A DNA stretch of 9,519 nucleotides from an uncultured Janibacter sp. (GCA_946222495.1 CAMICF010000107.1:1-9519), one strand, 5' to 3'; positions 1 through 5,891 are shown, numbered from the stretch's first letter. The notes: a model not told the origin generated them from the letters alone. Made by a program: numbers and translations.

Positions 1-37
1 ACCGGTGGTCGTGCGGGGCCCTCGTGGCGGTGTGCGC

Positions 38-328
38 TCAGATCTCGATGCCGAGCCGCCGCGCGCTGCGGGTGCGCTGGCGCTGGTCGCGCAGGCGGCG
101 CAGCCGCTTGATGAGCATGGGGTCCTCGGAGAGGGCGGCCGGGTTGTTGATGAGCCCGTTGAGCACCTGGTAGTAGCGGGTGGAGCTCATGTCGAAGAGC
201 TCCTTGATCGCCTGCTCCTTGGAGCCGGCGTACTTCCACCACTGGCGCTCGAAGGCGAGGATCTCGCGGTCGCGGTCCGTGAGCGGGACCGAGGGGGTCG
301 GCTGGCTGGACTGGTTCGCGAGGTTCAC
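38..328 (-). CDS. DUF3263 family small protein
   Basis: This encodes a 96-residue basic helical protein that I recognise as DUF3263, an actinobacterial family of unknown function that includes M. tuberculosis Rv0430. The core runs from about residue 16 to 93: an acidic LTDRDREILAFERQWW segment, then a helix-turn-helix-like stretch (about 38-60, with KEQAIKELF and SSTRYYQVLN), then an Arg-rich tail (RLRRLRDQRQRTR). Resemblance to sigma-70-type HTHs suggests DNA binding, but that is inference. I chose the GTG at 328-326 because a TAGAGT box lies exactly 7 nt upstream, as in leaderless actinobacterial genes. A GTG at 337-335 would add three residues but overlaps that box, and no Shine-Dalgarno is visible for either. 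In mycobacteria the downstream neighbour is a LytR_C protein; here that side lies outside the window. Confidence 0.88.
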   Translation of the reverse strand: MNLANQSSQPTPSVPLTDRDREILAFERQWWKYAGSKEQAIKELFDMSSTRYYQVLNGLINNPAALSEDPMLIKRLRRLRDQRQRTRSARRLGIEI

Positions 329-365
329 GCGGCGCACTCTACCGACGGAATCACACGCCTGTCAT
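329..365 (-). promoter_or_regulatory. Promoter of the DUF3263 gene, leaderless type
   Basis: Read on the minus strand, ATGACA (365-360, five of six matches to TTGACA) is followed after 18 nt by TAGAGT (341-336) and, 7 nt later, by the GTG at 328. Transcription would therefore start at or within a base or two of the start codon. The boxes are seen directly; the start site is inferred from the usual -10 to +1 distance. Confidence 0.55.
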
Positions 366-501
366 TCCCTCGGCGTGTCGGCTGGACAGCCTGCCCCAGC
401 AGTCACACGAACCCCATTCACCCCACACGCCTCCCCACCGCAGCGCCTCACGGTGACCCGCCGACCACGACTCAGGGCCGTGCATCGCGGGGTCCTGCGA
501 C

Positions 502-1860
502 TCAGACCATCGAGTCGAGGATCGCGGTGATGTCCTCCGTCGTCGTCTGCGGATTGACGATGGCGAAGCGCGCCAGGGTCTCCCCCGCGTGGTTCGTCGG
601 GACGATGAAGGCGAACTCGTCGGCGAGGATCCGGTCCGACCACGCGTGGTAGTCGGCGGCGCTCCAGCCGCGACGACGGAAGACGACGACCGTGAGGGTC
701 CGCTCCCCGACGAGCTCGAGGTCCTCCCTTCGCCCGATCTCGGCCTCGGCGAAGGCCGCGACCTCGAGGGTCCGCTCGACCGCGGTCGTGTACGCCTCGG
801 TGCCGTGGGTTGCCAGGGAGAACCAGAAGGGCAGGCCGCGGGCGCGGCGCGTCAGGCCGACGGAGTAGTCGGAGGGGTTCCAGTCGCCGGCCTCCGTGAG
901 CACGTCGAGGTACCCGGCGTGCTGGGTGTGGGCGGCCCGACCGGCGGCCGGGTCCCGGTAGATCAGCGCGCAGCAGTCGAAGGGAGCGAAGAGCCACTTG
1001 TGCGGGTCGACGATGAAGGAGTCGCAGTGCTCGATGCCGTCGTAGAGGCCGCGGATCGACGCCGCGGCCAGCCCGGCCCCGCCGTAGGCCCCGTCCACGT
1101 GGAACCAGATGCCGAGCTCCCGGCAGACCTCGGCGACGGAGGTGAGGTCGTCGACGATGCCGAAGTTCGTCGTCCCGGCCGTGGCGACGACGGCGAAGTA
1201 GGTCTCGGGGCCGTGCTCGAGGAGGACCTCGCGCAGCCGGTCACCGGTGAGCCGACCGCGCTCGTCCGGCGCAACCGGGGTGAGCTCGGCATCCATGACC
1301 TCGCAGGCCGAGGCGATCGAGGAGTGGGCCCCGTCCGTGGTCGCGACGCGGAAGGGCCGTTGCCCAGTGGGCGCCTCGTGCCGGGCCTTGGCGCGGGCGG
1401 CCACGAGGGCGGAGAGGTTGCCGATCGTCCCGCCGGGGACGAAGGCGCCACCCGCCCCCTTCGGCAGGCCGACGAGGTCGGAGATCCAGCGCAGCGCCTG
1501 GTTCTCCGCGTAGACCGCTCCGGACCCCTCGAGCCAGGAGCCGGAGTAGATCGAGCTCGCCCCGACGACGAGGTCGAACATCGCCGAGGCCTCCGTGGGC
1601 GCGCACGGGATGAAGGAGAGGTAGCGGGGATGGTCCACCGACAGGCAGGCGGGCGCGAGGACGTCGGCGAAGAGGTTCATCGCCGCCCGGCCGCCCAGCC
1701 CCTCTGCGGTCACGGTCTGGCCGGCCGCCTCCTCGAGCTGCTCGGGCGTGAGCGGCCGATCCAGGGGGACCGGGTCCAGGCGCATCCGCTCGGCGGAGTA
1801 GTCGAGGACGACCCGCTCCAGCTCGGCGAGGGTCGTGTTGTCGTCGGGGAATCCATGCAC
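502..1860 (-). CDS. Group II pyridoxal-phosphate-dependent decarboxylase
   Basis: A 452-residue fold-type I PLP enzyme of the aromatic-L-amino-acid/glutamate decarboxylase group, which turns an amino acid into an amine and CO2. Visible motifs: FVPGGTIGNL (about 140-149, cofactor phosphate region), DGAHSSI with the His (about 179) expected to stack on the PLP ring, HVDGAYGG with the Asp (about 256) that pairs with the pyridine nitrogen, and DPHKW with the PLP-binding Lys (about 288), followed by FDCC. The substrate cannot be read: the N-terminal segment HPRYLSFIPCAPTEAS differs from the usual DOPA decarboxylase version. Start choice: the frame stays open to a GTG at 1965, but that would place the start inside a divergent promoter; GTG 1860 has TAGAGT 7 nt upstream. 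It is a single-gene unit with no adjacent amine or amino-acid transporter. A few homologues in this superfamily are aldehyde synthases, so decarboxylation itself is inferred. Confidence 0.9.
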   Translation of the reverse strand: MHGFPDDNTTLAELERVVLDYSAERMRLDPVPLDRPLTPEQLEEAAGQTVTAEGLGGRAAMNLFADVLAPACLSVDHPRYLSFIPCAPTEASAMFDLVVGASSIYSGSWLEGSGAVYAENQALRWISDLVGLPKGAGGAFVPGGTIGNLSALVAARAKARHEAPTGQRPFRVATTDGAHSSIASACEVMDAELTPVAPDERGRLTGDRLREVLLEHGPETYFAVVATAGTTNFGIVDDLTSVAEVCRELGIWFHVDGAYGGAGLAAASIRGLYDGIEHCDSFIVDPHKWLFAPFDCCALIYRDPAAGRAAHTQHAGYLDVLTEAGDWNPSDYSVGLTRRARGLPFWFSLATHGTEAYTTAVERTLEVAAFAEAEIGRREDLELVGERTLTVVVFRRRGWSAADYHAWSDRILADEFAFIVPTNHAGETLARFAIVNPQTTTEDITAILDSMV

Positions 1861-1873
1861 GACGAGCACTCTA
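1861..1873 (-). promoter_or_regulatory. -10 box of the decarboxylase gene
   Basis: On the minus strand TAGAGT (1873-1868) is followed by 7 nt and then GTG (1860), the same geometry as at the DUF3263 and acyl-CoA dehydrogenase genes. No -35 consensus is visible at 17-18 nt spacing, where the sequence is very GC-rich. It supports a leaderless transcript and the shorter protein start. Confidence 0.5.
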
Positions 1874-1925
1874 TGAGGCCCGGGCCGGGCGCGAGGGCCG
1901 GTCGTCGCCCCCTTCGCGCTGGCGT

Positions 1926-1989
1926 GAGATGAACGCACGGTGTCGCCGTTGCGCGCACTGTCCACCGTGCGTTAACCTTGTGTTCATCT
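1926..1989. repeat. Interrupted inverted repeat, candidate operator
   Basis: The left arm at 1926-1940 (AGATGAACGCACGGT) is the reverse complement of two right-hand blocks: ACCGTGCGTT at 1963-1972 (10 of 10) and GTTCATCT at 1982-1989 (8 of 8). The right arm would be a perfect 15-bp mate if the 11 bases at 1973-1983 were removed. The arms flank the predicted -35 of the plus-strand promoter, and the right arm overlaps the first base of its -10, so a protein bound here should affect the small downstream gene. Function as an operator is inference. Confidence 0.5.
1948..1977 (+). promoter_or_regulatory. Promoter of the 77-residue protein gene
   Basis: TTGCGC (1948-1953), 18 nt, then TAACCT (1972-1977) fit a housekeeping sigma promoter, with a start expected near 1984. 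This would leave a 5' UTR of about 39 nt that begins with a small hairpin (CTTCGC/GCGAAG, 1988-2002) and contains the AGGAG ribosome site at 2012-2016. The boxes are seen; use as a promoter is inferred. Confidence 0.5.
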
Positions 1990-2022
1990 TCGCGCCGCGA
2001 AGCCGCCCGTCAGGAGATTCCC

Positions 2023-2256
2023 ATGCACACCATCCCGATCGACCACGTCGTCGAGAACATCGCCGCCGACCTCTGCGTGCGCTACCCCCAGGTCGCGTGC
2101 GAGCGGATCGAGGCCATGGTCGCGAGCGCCCGCGAGCGGATCGAGCCGGGCAACGAGCACCCCGAGTTCCTCGCCCCGCTCATCGAGCACGCGGCCAAGA
2201 TCGAGCTCCACACCCTGGCGGGCGCCCCGGTGCCGCCCACCTCGGCCACCTGCTGA
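2023..2256 (+). CDS. Small three-helix protein, hypothetical
   Basis: A 77-residue protein with no signal peptide or membrane segment. Three helical stretches can be seen: about 6-18 (IDHVVENIAADLC), 25-41 (ACERIEAMVASARERIE) and 47-66 (PEFLAPLIEHAAKIELHTLA), followed by a Pro-rich tail ending in Cys. The pattern VxxRYPxV followed by IExxV and a FLxPLIEHxAK helix resembles small actinobacterial proteins annotated as three-helix bundle dimerisation-domain proteins; I recall that pattern but cannot verify it here. The start is well set: ATG at 2023 is preceded by AGGAG with a 6-nt spacer, unlike most starts in this window. It stands alone, divergent from the decarboxylase, and is closed by a strong hairpin 11 bp after the stop. 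Function is unknown. Confidence 0.8.
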   Translation: MHTIPIDHVVENIAADLCVRYPQVACERIEAMVASARERIEPGNEHPEFLAPLIEHAAKIELHTLAGAPVPPTSATC

Positions 2257-2267
2257 GCCTCGACCCT

Positions 2268-2307
2268 GCACCGATGCCCCCGACCATCGCGCCGGGGGCA
2301 TCGGTGC
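2268..2307 (+). terminator. Strong 14-bp hairpin after the small gene
   Basis: GCACCGATGCCCCC (2268-2281) pairs perfectly with 2294-2307 across a 12-nt loop, starting 11 nt after the stop at 2256. No T-rich tract follows, as is common in high-GC actinobacteria. It probably ends the small transcript and isolates it from ung, whose -10 box starts 16 bp later. Confidence 0.7.
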
Positions 2308-2323
2308 GTCCGGAACCGGGCGT

Positions 2324-2335
2324 TAGGTTGGAGCG
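2324..2335 (+). promoter_or_regulatory. -10 box of ung, leaderless type
   Basis: TAGGTT (2324-2329) lies 6 nt before the GTG start at 2336, so the mRNA probably begins at the start codon. No -35 consensus can be recognised; that position overlaps the end of the preceding hairpin. No Shine-Dalgarno precedes the GTG at normal spacing. Confidence 0.5.
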
Positions 2336-3013
2336 GTGACAGCGCGCGCCCTGACGGACCTCATCCACCCCTCATGGGCCGAGGCCCTCGAGCCCGTCTC
2401 CTCGACGATCACGGGGATGGGTGACTACCTCCGCGAGGAGCTCGCCCAGGGCCGCGGCTACCTCCCCGCCGGCGATGTCGTGCTCCGGGCCTTCACCATC
2501 CCGGTCGACGAGGTGCGGGTGCTCGTCGTGGGGCAGGACCCCTACCCGACGCCCGGTCACCCAATCGGCCTCTCCTTCGCCGTCGCACCCGACGTGCGCC
2601 CCCTGCCCCGGTCGCTGACGAACATCCACCGCGAGCTCGTGGACGACCTCGGGGTCCCGCAGCCGAGCAACGGTGACCTCAGCGCGTGGGCCGAGCAGGG
2701 CGTCATGCTGCTCAACCGGTGCCTCACCGTCCGTCCCGGCGCACCGAACAGCCACCAGGGGAAGGGATGGGAGGCCGTGACCGATCGCGCCATCGAGGTG
2801 CTCGCGAGCCGCGGCGGCCCACTCGTGGCCATCCTCTGGGGCCGAAACGCGCGCAACCTCGCACCACGGCTCGGCGAGGTGCCCCGCGTGGAGAGCGCCC
2901 ACCCCTCACCGCTGTCGGCCCGGAACGGGTTCTTCGGGTCGCGCCCCTTCAGCCGCACGAACGACCTGCTCACCCGCCAGGGCGCCGCCCCCATCGATTG
3001 GAGACTCCCATGA
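2336..3013 (+). CDS. ung: Uracil-DNA glycosylase, family 1
   Basis: A 225-residue family 1 uracil-DNA glycosylase, which removes uracil from DNA to start base excision repair; this matters in a GC-rich genome prone to cytosine deamination. Motifs seen: the water-activating loop GQDPY (66-70, catalytic Asp68), the uracil-stacking Phe81 in GLSF, the uracil-binding Asn127 in LLNRCLTV, and the His loop HPSPLS (189-194), followed by GFFGSRPFSRTNDLL and a C-terminal DWRLP. The residue after GQDPY is Pro rather than the His of E. coli, but I recall the same GQDPYPTPGH form in M. tuberculosis Ung, so it is normal for the phylum. Length is full. The stop overlaps the next gene's start (ATGA), so the two are co-translated. 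Confidence 0.97.
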   Translation: MTARALTDLIHPSWAEALEPVSSTITGMGDYLREELAQGRGYLPAGDVVLRAFTIPVDEVRVLVVGQDPYPTPGHPIGLSFAVAPDVRPLPRSLTNIHRELVDDLGVPQPSNGDLSAWAEQGVMLLNRCLTVRPGAPNSHQGKGWEAVTDRAIEVLASRGGPLVAILWGRNARNLAPRLGEVPRVESAHPSPLSARNGFFGSRPFSRTNDLLTRQGAAPIDWRLP

Positions 3014-3822
3014 CCGACCTCCCCGCCCACCCCTGGCGGCGTTACGTGGCGATCGGCGACTCCTTCTCCGAGGGGATGGTCGACGTCGACCCGCGTGACG
3101 AAGGGCGGTTCGTCGGGTGGGCGGACCGCCTCGCCGCGGGGCTCTCGGCACGCGCCCCGGAGGGCGAGTTCCACTACGCCAACCTGGCGATCCGCGGCCG
3201 CAAGCTCGACGACGTCGTCGGCCGCCAGCTCGACGAGGCGCTCCCCATGGCGCCGGACCTCGTCTCCATGGTCGGCGGCGGCAACGACATCCTCCGGCCG
3301 AAGGTCGATCTCGACGCGATCGCCGACCGCCTCGAGCAGGCCGTGGCCACCATCCGCGCCACCGGCGCCGACGTGCTGCTGGCGACGCCGACCGACCCCC
3401 GGGGCGCCGGCCTCTTCTCCGCGCTGCGCACCCGGCATGCGGTGCACACGGCGAACCTCTACACGATCGCCGCCCGCCACGGCGCCCACGTCCTCGGGCT
3501 CTGGGGAATGCGCTCGGTGCGGGACTCGCGCATGTGGGGCGAGGACCGGATCCACCTGAGCACCGAGGGGCACCGTCGCGTCGCCCAGGCCGCTCTCGCG
3601 GCCCTCGGTCTCGAGACCACGGAGGGCTGGGACGAGCCGCCGCCCAAGGCCGCGCCGCGACCGGCCTCGCAGCGGCGGGCCGAGCGCACCCGCTGGGCCG
3701 TCTCCTACGCCGGCCCCTGGGTCCAGCGCCGCCTCACCGGTCGCTCGTCCGGCGACTCGGTGACGGCGAAGCTCGCCGAGCCGGCACCCTTCGGCCCGCA
3801 GGACCTACCGACCGACTCCTGA
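3010..3822 (+). CDS. SGNH/GDSL-family hydrolase
   Basis: A 270-residue SGNH hydrolase, a family of serine esterases and lipases. The consensus blocks are all present: block I GDSFSEG (16-22, nucleophile Ser18), block II NLAIRG (58-63, oxyanion Gly63), block III GGGND (89-93, Asn92) and block V EDRIHLS (178-184, catalytic Asp179 and His182). There is no signal peptide or membrane segment, so it should be cytoplasmic; the natural ester is unknown. After about residue 205 comes a Pro/Arg-rich, probably flexible tail. The ATG overlaps the ung stop, and GGAG sits 6 nt upstream, so translation is coupled to ung. Co-transcription with a repair gene need not mean a shared role. The last coding bases and the stop lie in a 28-bp tandem duplication. 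Confidence 0.92.
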   Translation: MTDLPAHPWRRYVAIGDSFSEGMVDVDPRDEGRFVGWADRLAAGLSARAPEGEFHYANLAIRGRKLDDVVGRQLDEALPMAPDLVSMVGGGNDILRPKVDLDAIADRLEQAVATIRATGADVLLATPTDPRGAGLFSALRTRHAVHTANLYTIAARHGAHVLGLWGMRSVRDSRMWGEDRIHLSTEGHRRVAQAALAALGLETTEGWDEPPPKAAPRPASQRRAERTRWAVSYAGPWVQRRLTGRSSGDSVTAKLAEPAPFGPQDLPTDS

Positions 3823-3850
3823 CCCGCAGGACCTGCCGACCGACTCCTGA
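3795..3850 (+). repeat. 28-bp tandem duplication spanning a stop codon
   Basis: Unit 1 (3795-3822) contains the last codons and the TGA of the SGNH hydrolase gene; unit 2 (3823-3850) follows directly and differs at one base (ACCTACCG versus ACCTGCCG). Because unit 1 already ends with the stop, the second copy is non-coding and the protein is unchanged. This looks like a recent slippage or unequal duplication. Confidence 0.85.
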
Positions 3851-3870
3851 CCCACGCCGCCCCCGGAGCT

Positions 3871-3924
3871 CGCACGACCTTAAGGAGATGCGCCTTCTGG
3901 GCCGCACGACCTTAAGGAGATGCG
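3871..3924. promoter_or_regulatory. Two identical 22-bp dyads, candidate mod operators
   Basis: Copies at 3871-3892 and 3903-3924 are identical over 22 bp. Each has the form CGCA-N3-CCTTAAGG-N3-TGCG, symmetric about the centre at 8 of 11 base pairs. The copies are in the same orientation, 32 bp apart (about three helical turns), so dimers bound to both would face the same side. The second copy ends exactly where a -35 element would begin for the TAGGGT box at 3948. Sequence and symmetry are seen; binding by the adjacent HTH-TOBE regulator is inference. Confidence 0.6.
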
Positions 3925-3931
3925 GAGTGGG

Positions 3932-3976
3932 GGCGCAGATGCGGTGCTAGGGTCCGGGTTCATGGCGCAGATGCGG
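3932..3976 (+). repeat. 13-bp direct repeat flanking the mod promoter
   Basis: GGCGCAGATGCGG occurs at 3932-3944 and 3964-3976, again 32 bp apart. It contains CGCAGATGCG, which equals the ends of the upstream 22-bp dyad with the central CGACCTTAAGGA removed. One copy lies between the expected -35 and the -10; the other begins at the last base of the regulator's ATG and runs into the coding region. They may be degenerate operator copies or remnants of local duplication. Confidence 0.6.
3948..3961 (+). promoter_or_regulatory. -10 box of the mod operon
   Basis: TAGGGT (3948-3953) lies 8 nt before the ATG at 3962, giving a leaderless or near-leaderless transcript. The -35 position (3924-3930) holds only GC-rich sequence with no consensus, which fits a promoter that depends on, or is controlled through, the adjoining dyads. 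Confidence 0.5.
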
Positions 3977-4363
3977 GTTTCTGAGGCGGCGGATCTGCTG
4001 GCGGTGTCCTCGGACACGGTCCGGCGGTGGATCGACGGCGGCCGCCTCAGCGCGACGAAGGGCGAGGGCGTCACCCTCGTCGACGGCGCCGACCTCGCGC
4101 GCCTCGCGCAGGAGGTCGCCCACCCGCCGACCGTCGGTGTCGTCCACGACGAGTCCGCCCGCAACCGGATGCGCGGCATCGTCACCGAGGTGAAGCGTGA
4201 CGGCGTCATGGCGCAGGTCAGCCTCCAGGCCGGCCCCTTCCGCATCGTCTCGCTCATGTCCCGCGAGGCCGCTGACGACCTGGGCCTCGAGCCGGGTGCC
4301 GTCGCGGTCGCCTCCATCAAGTCCACCAATGTCGTCATCGGTACCCCCGGGAGCCCCTCGTGA
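3962..4363 (+). CDS. HTH-TOBE regulator, probable molybdate sensor
   Basis: A 133-residue two-domain protein. Residues 4-30 form an excisionase/MerR-type helix-turn-helix (VSEAADLLAVSSDTVRRWID), with a short wing-like GRLSATKGEGVTLV. Residues about 65-127 form a TOBE/Mop domain (SARNRMRGIVTEVKRDG through STNVVIG), the small barrel that binds molybdate or tungstate in Mop, ModE and ModC. It thus resembles ModE in logic but uses a different DNA-binding domain. I chose ATG 3962 because the HTH begins there and the -10 box is just upstream; an in-frame ATG at 3920 would precede the predicted transcript start. It is the first gene of the mod operon, and its stop overlaps the modA start (GTGA). The two dyads upstream are its likeliest target, implying autoregulation. 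Whether it represses or activates cannot be told. Confidence 0.88.
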   Translation: MAQMRVSEAADLLAVSSDTVRRWIDGGRLSATKGEGVTLVDGADLARLAQEVAHPPTVGVVHDESARNRMRGIVTEVKRDGVMAQVSLQAGPFRIVSLMSREAADDLGLEPGAVAVASIKSTNVVIGTPGSPS

Positions 4364-5118
4364 AGCGCACGCTCGTCCCCGCCGTCGCCATCATCGGTCT
4401 GGCCCTCAGCGCCTGCGGCTCCTCCGACCCGGGCTCCGGCGAGGAGGGGACCACGACGCTCAAGGTCGCGGCGGCCGCGTCCCTGACGGACTCCTTCGAG
4501 GAGCTGAAGAAGAGCTTCGAGGCGGAGCACGAGGACGTCGAGGTGGAGCTGCAGTTCGCCGGCTCCTCCGACCTCGCCACGCAGATCGAGAACGGCGCCG
4601 ACATCGACGTCTTCGCCTCCGCGGACGAGGACAACATGGACAAGGTCTCCGACACCGTCGACGGGACCCCGAAGGTCTTCGCCACGAACACCCTGACGAT
4701 CGTCACCGAGCCCGGCAACCCGCAGAAGATCACCGGGCTCGACGACCTCGAGCAGAAGGACCTCGAGGTCGTCGTCTGCGCCCCGCAGGTCCCGTGCGGG
4801 GCCGCTGCCGAGGAGCTCACCCGGCAGCAGAAGGTCACCCTCGACCCGGCGAGCGAGGAGTCCAAGGTCACCGACGTGCTGACCAAGGTCAGCTCGGGCG
4901 AGGCCGACGCCGGCCTCGTCTACGTCACCGACGCCACGAGCGCCGGTGACGACGTCGAGACGGTGCAGACCGAGGGCGCGGACGAGGTCGTCAACGACTA
5001 CCCCATCGCCGCCCTCGCGGACAGCTCGTCCGCCGAGGAGGCCGACGCCTGGATCAAGCACGTCACCGGCGCGGAAGGGCAGAAGGTCCTCGAGGACAAG
5101 GGCTTCGGCGCCCCGTGA
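4360..5118 (+). CDS. modA: Molybdate ABC transporter substrate-binding lipoprotein
   Basis: A 252-residue ModA. The N-terminus is a lipoprotein signal: basic MKR, a hydrophobic stretch, then lipobox LSAC with Cys19 to be lipidated, so the mature protein is anchored on the outer face of the membrane. The mature part starts with an acidic linker, then the ModA hallmark AAASLTDSFEEL, followed by FAGSSDLATQIENGADIDVFASAD, whose Ser residues bind the oxyanion in the family, then CAPQVPCG and GLVYVTDA. It captures molybdate (possibly tungstate) and passes it to ModB. The GTG start overlaps the regulator's stop and has GGGAG 6 nt upstream. A sulfate role is less likely given the AAASL motif and the TOBE-carrying neighbours. 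Confidence 0.95.
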   Translation: MKRTLVPAVAIIGLALSACGSSDPGSGEEGTTTLKVAAAASLTDSFEELKKSFEAEHEDVEVELQFAGSSDLATQIENGADIDVFASADEDNMDKVSDTVDGTPKVFATNTLTIVTEPGNPQKITGLDDLEQKDLEVVVCAPQVPCGAAAEELTRQQKVTLDPASEESKVTDVLTKVSSGEADAGLVYVTDATSAGDDVETVQTEGADEVVNDYPIAALADSSSAEEADAWIKHVTGAEGQKVLEDKGFGAP

Positions 5119-5891
5119 CCCCACCCCGGTGGTTGTGGATCCCGGCGGCGGGCGCGGTCCTCGTCGTCGTCATCCCCCTGCTCGGCCTCGTCACCTCCGT
5201 CGAGGTCGACCGGCTGTGGCCGCTGCTCACGTCGGAGTCGTCGATCACCGCACTCCTGCTCTCCCTCCGCACCGCGGCCACCGCCACCCTCCTCTGCGTC
5301 CTCCTCGGCACCCCCCTGGCGATCCTCCTCGCCCGCGGGCGCTGGTTCGGCCAGTCGGTGCTGCGCGCGCTCGTCCTCGTCCCCCTCGTGCTGCCGCCCG
5401 TCGTCGGCGGCCTCGCCCTGCTCACGACCTTCGGTCGCCGCGGCCTCCTCGGCGAGCACCTCGTCGCGGCGGGCCTCTCGATCTCCTACTCGACCACCGC
5501 GGTGGTCCTCGCGCAGACCTTCGTGGCGCTCCCCTTCCTCGTCCTCGCCCTGGAGGGCTCGGTGCGGGGGCTCGGCCGGCACCACGAGGAGGCGGCGGCC
5601 ACGCTCGGTGCCGGGCCGTGGCGGCGCCTCACCCAGGTGACCCTCCCGCTCGTGGCGCCCGGGCTGCTGTCCGGCTGCGTCCTCGCCTTCGCCCGGGCCC
5701 TCGGCGAGTTCGGGGCCACGCTGACCTTCGCGGGGTCGGCCGAAGGGCGGACCCGCACCCTCCCGCTGGAGATCTACCTGCAGCGGGAGACCGACCAGGA
5801 CGCGGCGATCGCCCTGTCCCTCGTGCTCGTCGTGCTCGCCACGGTCATCGTCGGCTCGGTCTACGCCCGCACCACCGGACGTGCCTCGTGA
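5115..5891 (+). CDS. modB: Molybdate ABC transporter permease
   Basis: A 258-residue inner-membrane permease with about six hydrophobic segments (near 8-28, 45-72, 84-106, 125-147, 180-200 and 230-250). The cytoplasmic EAA loop that docks on the ATPase is clear: EEAAATLGAGPWRRL followed by VTLPL (about 158-179). The following ARALGEFGATLTFAG is typical of ModB and CysT-type permeases. It would act as a homodimer with two ModC subunits. The GTG start overlaps the modA stop, and its own stop overlaps modC. The nearest Shine-Dalgarno-like AAGGG is 12 nt upstream, so expression probably relies on translational coupling. The call as molybdate rather than sulfate rests on the neighbouring genes. 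Confidence 0.94.
   Translation: MTPPRWLWIPAAGAVLVVVIPLLGLVTSVEVDRLWPLLTSESSITALLLSLRTAATATLLCVLLGTPLAILLARGRWFGQSVLRALVLVPLVLPPVVGGLALLTTFGRRGLLGEHLVAAGLSISYSTTAVVLAQTFVALPFLVLALEGSVRGLGRHHEEAAATLGAGPWRRLTQVTLPLVAPGLLSGCVLAFARALGEFGATLTFAGSAEGRTRTLPLEIYLQRETDQDAAIALSLVLVVLATVIVGSVYARTTGRAS

Noticed and set aside
466..504. Possible hairpin CAGGGCC/GGTCCTG just past the decarboxylase stop as a terminator
   Set aside because: The stem is six to seven pairs with one mismatch and a long loop; too weak to call.
589..1932. A 447-codon plus-strand frame opposite the decarboxylase
   Set aside because: It is antisense to a clear PLP enzyme and has no recognisable domain, being rich in Gly, Arg, Val and Glu as expected for a shadow.
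2531..2581. Pro instead of His after GQDPY in Ung as a possible active-site change
   Set aside because: The same GQDPYPTPGH form is what I recall for M. tuberculosis Ung, so it is the normal actinobacterial variant.
3888..3950. A 20-codon frame starting at an ATG right after AAGGAG in the first dyad, and a 7-codon frame from GTG 3927 after AAGGAG in the second
   Set aside because: In the first, the AAGGAG abuts or overlaps the ATG, leaving no spacer. The second is correctly spaced but ends at the TAG that belongs to the predicted -10 box, upstream of the likely transcript start. I do not call a leader peptide.
4946..5887. Upstream extension of the modC frame through modA and modB, making a 670-residue protein
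   Set aside because: The part before the GTG at 5888 is Pro/Arg-rich out-of-frame translation of modA and modB; the ABC domain begins just after 5888 with the operon's usual GTGA overlap.
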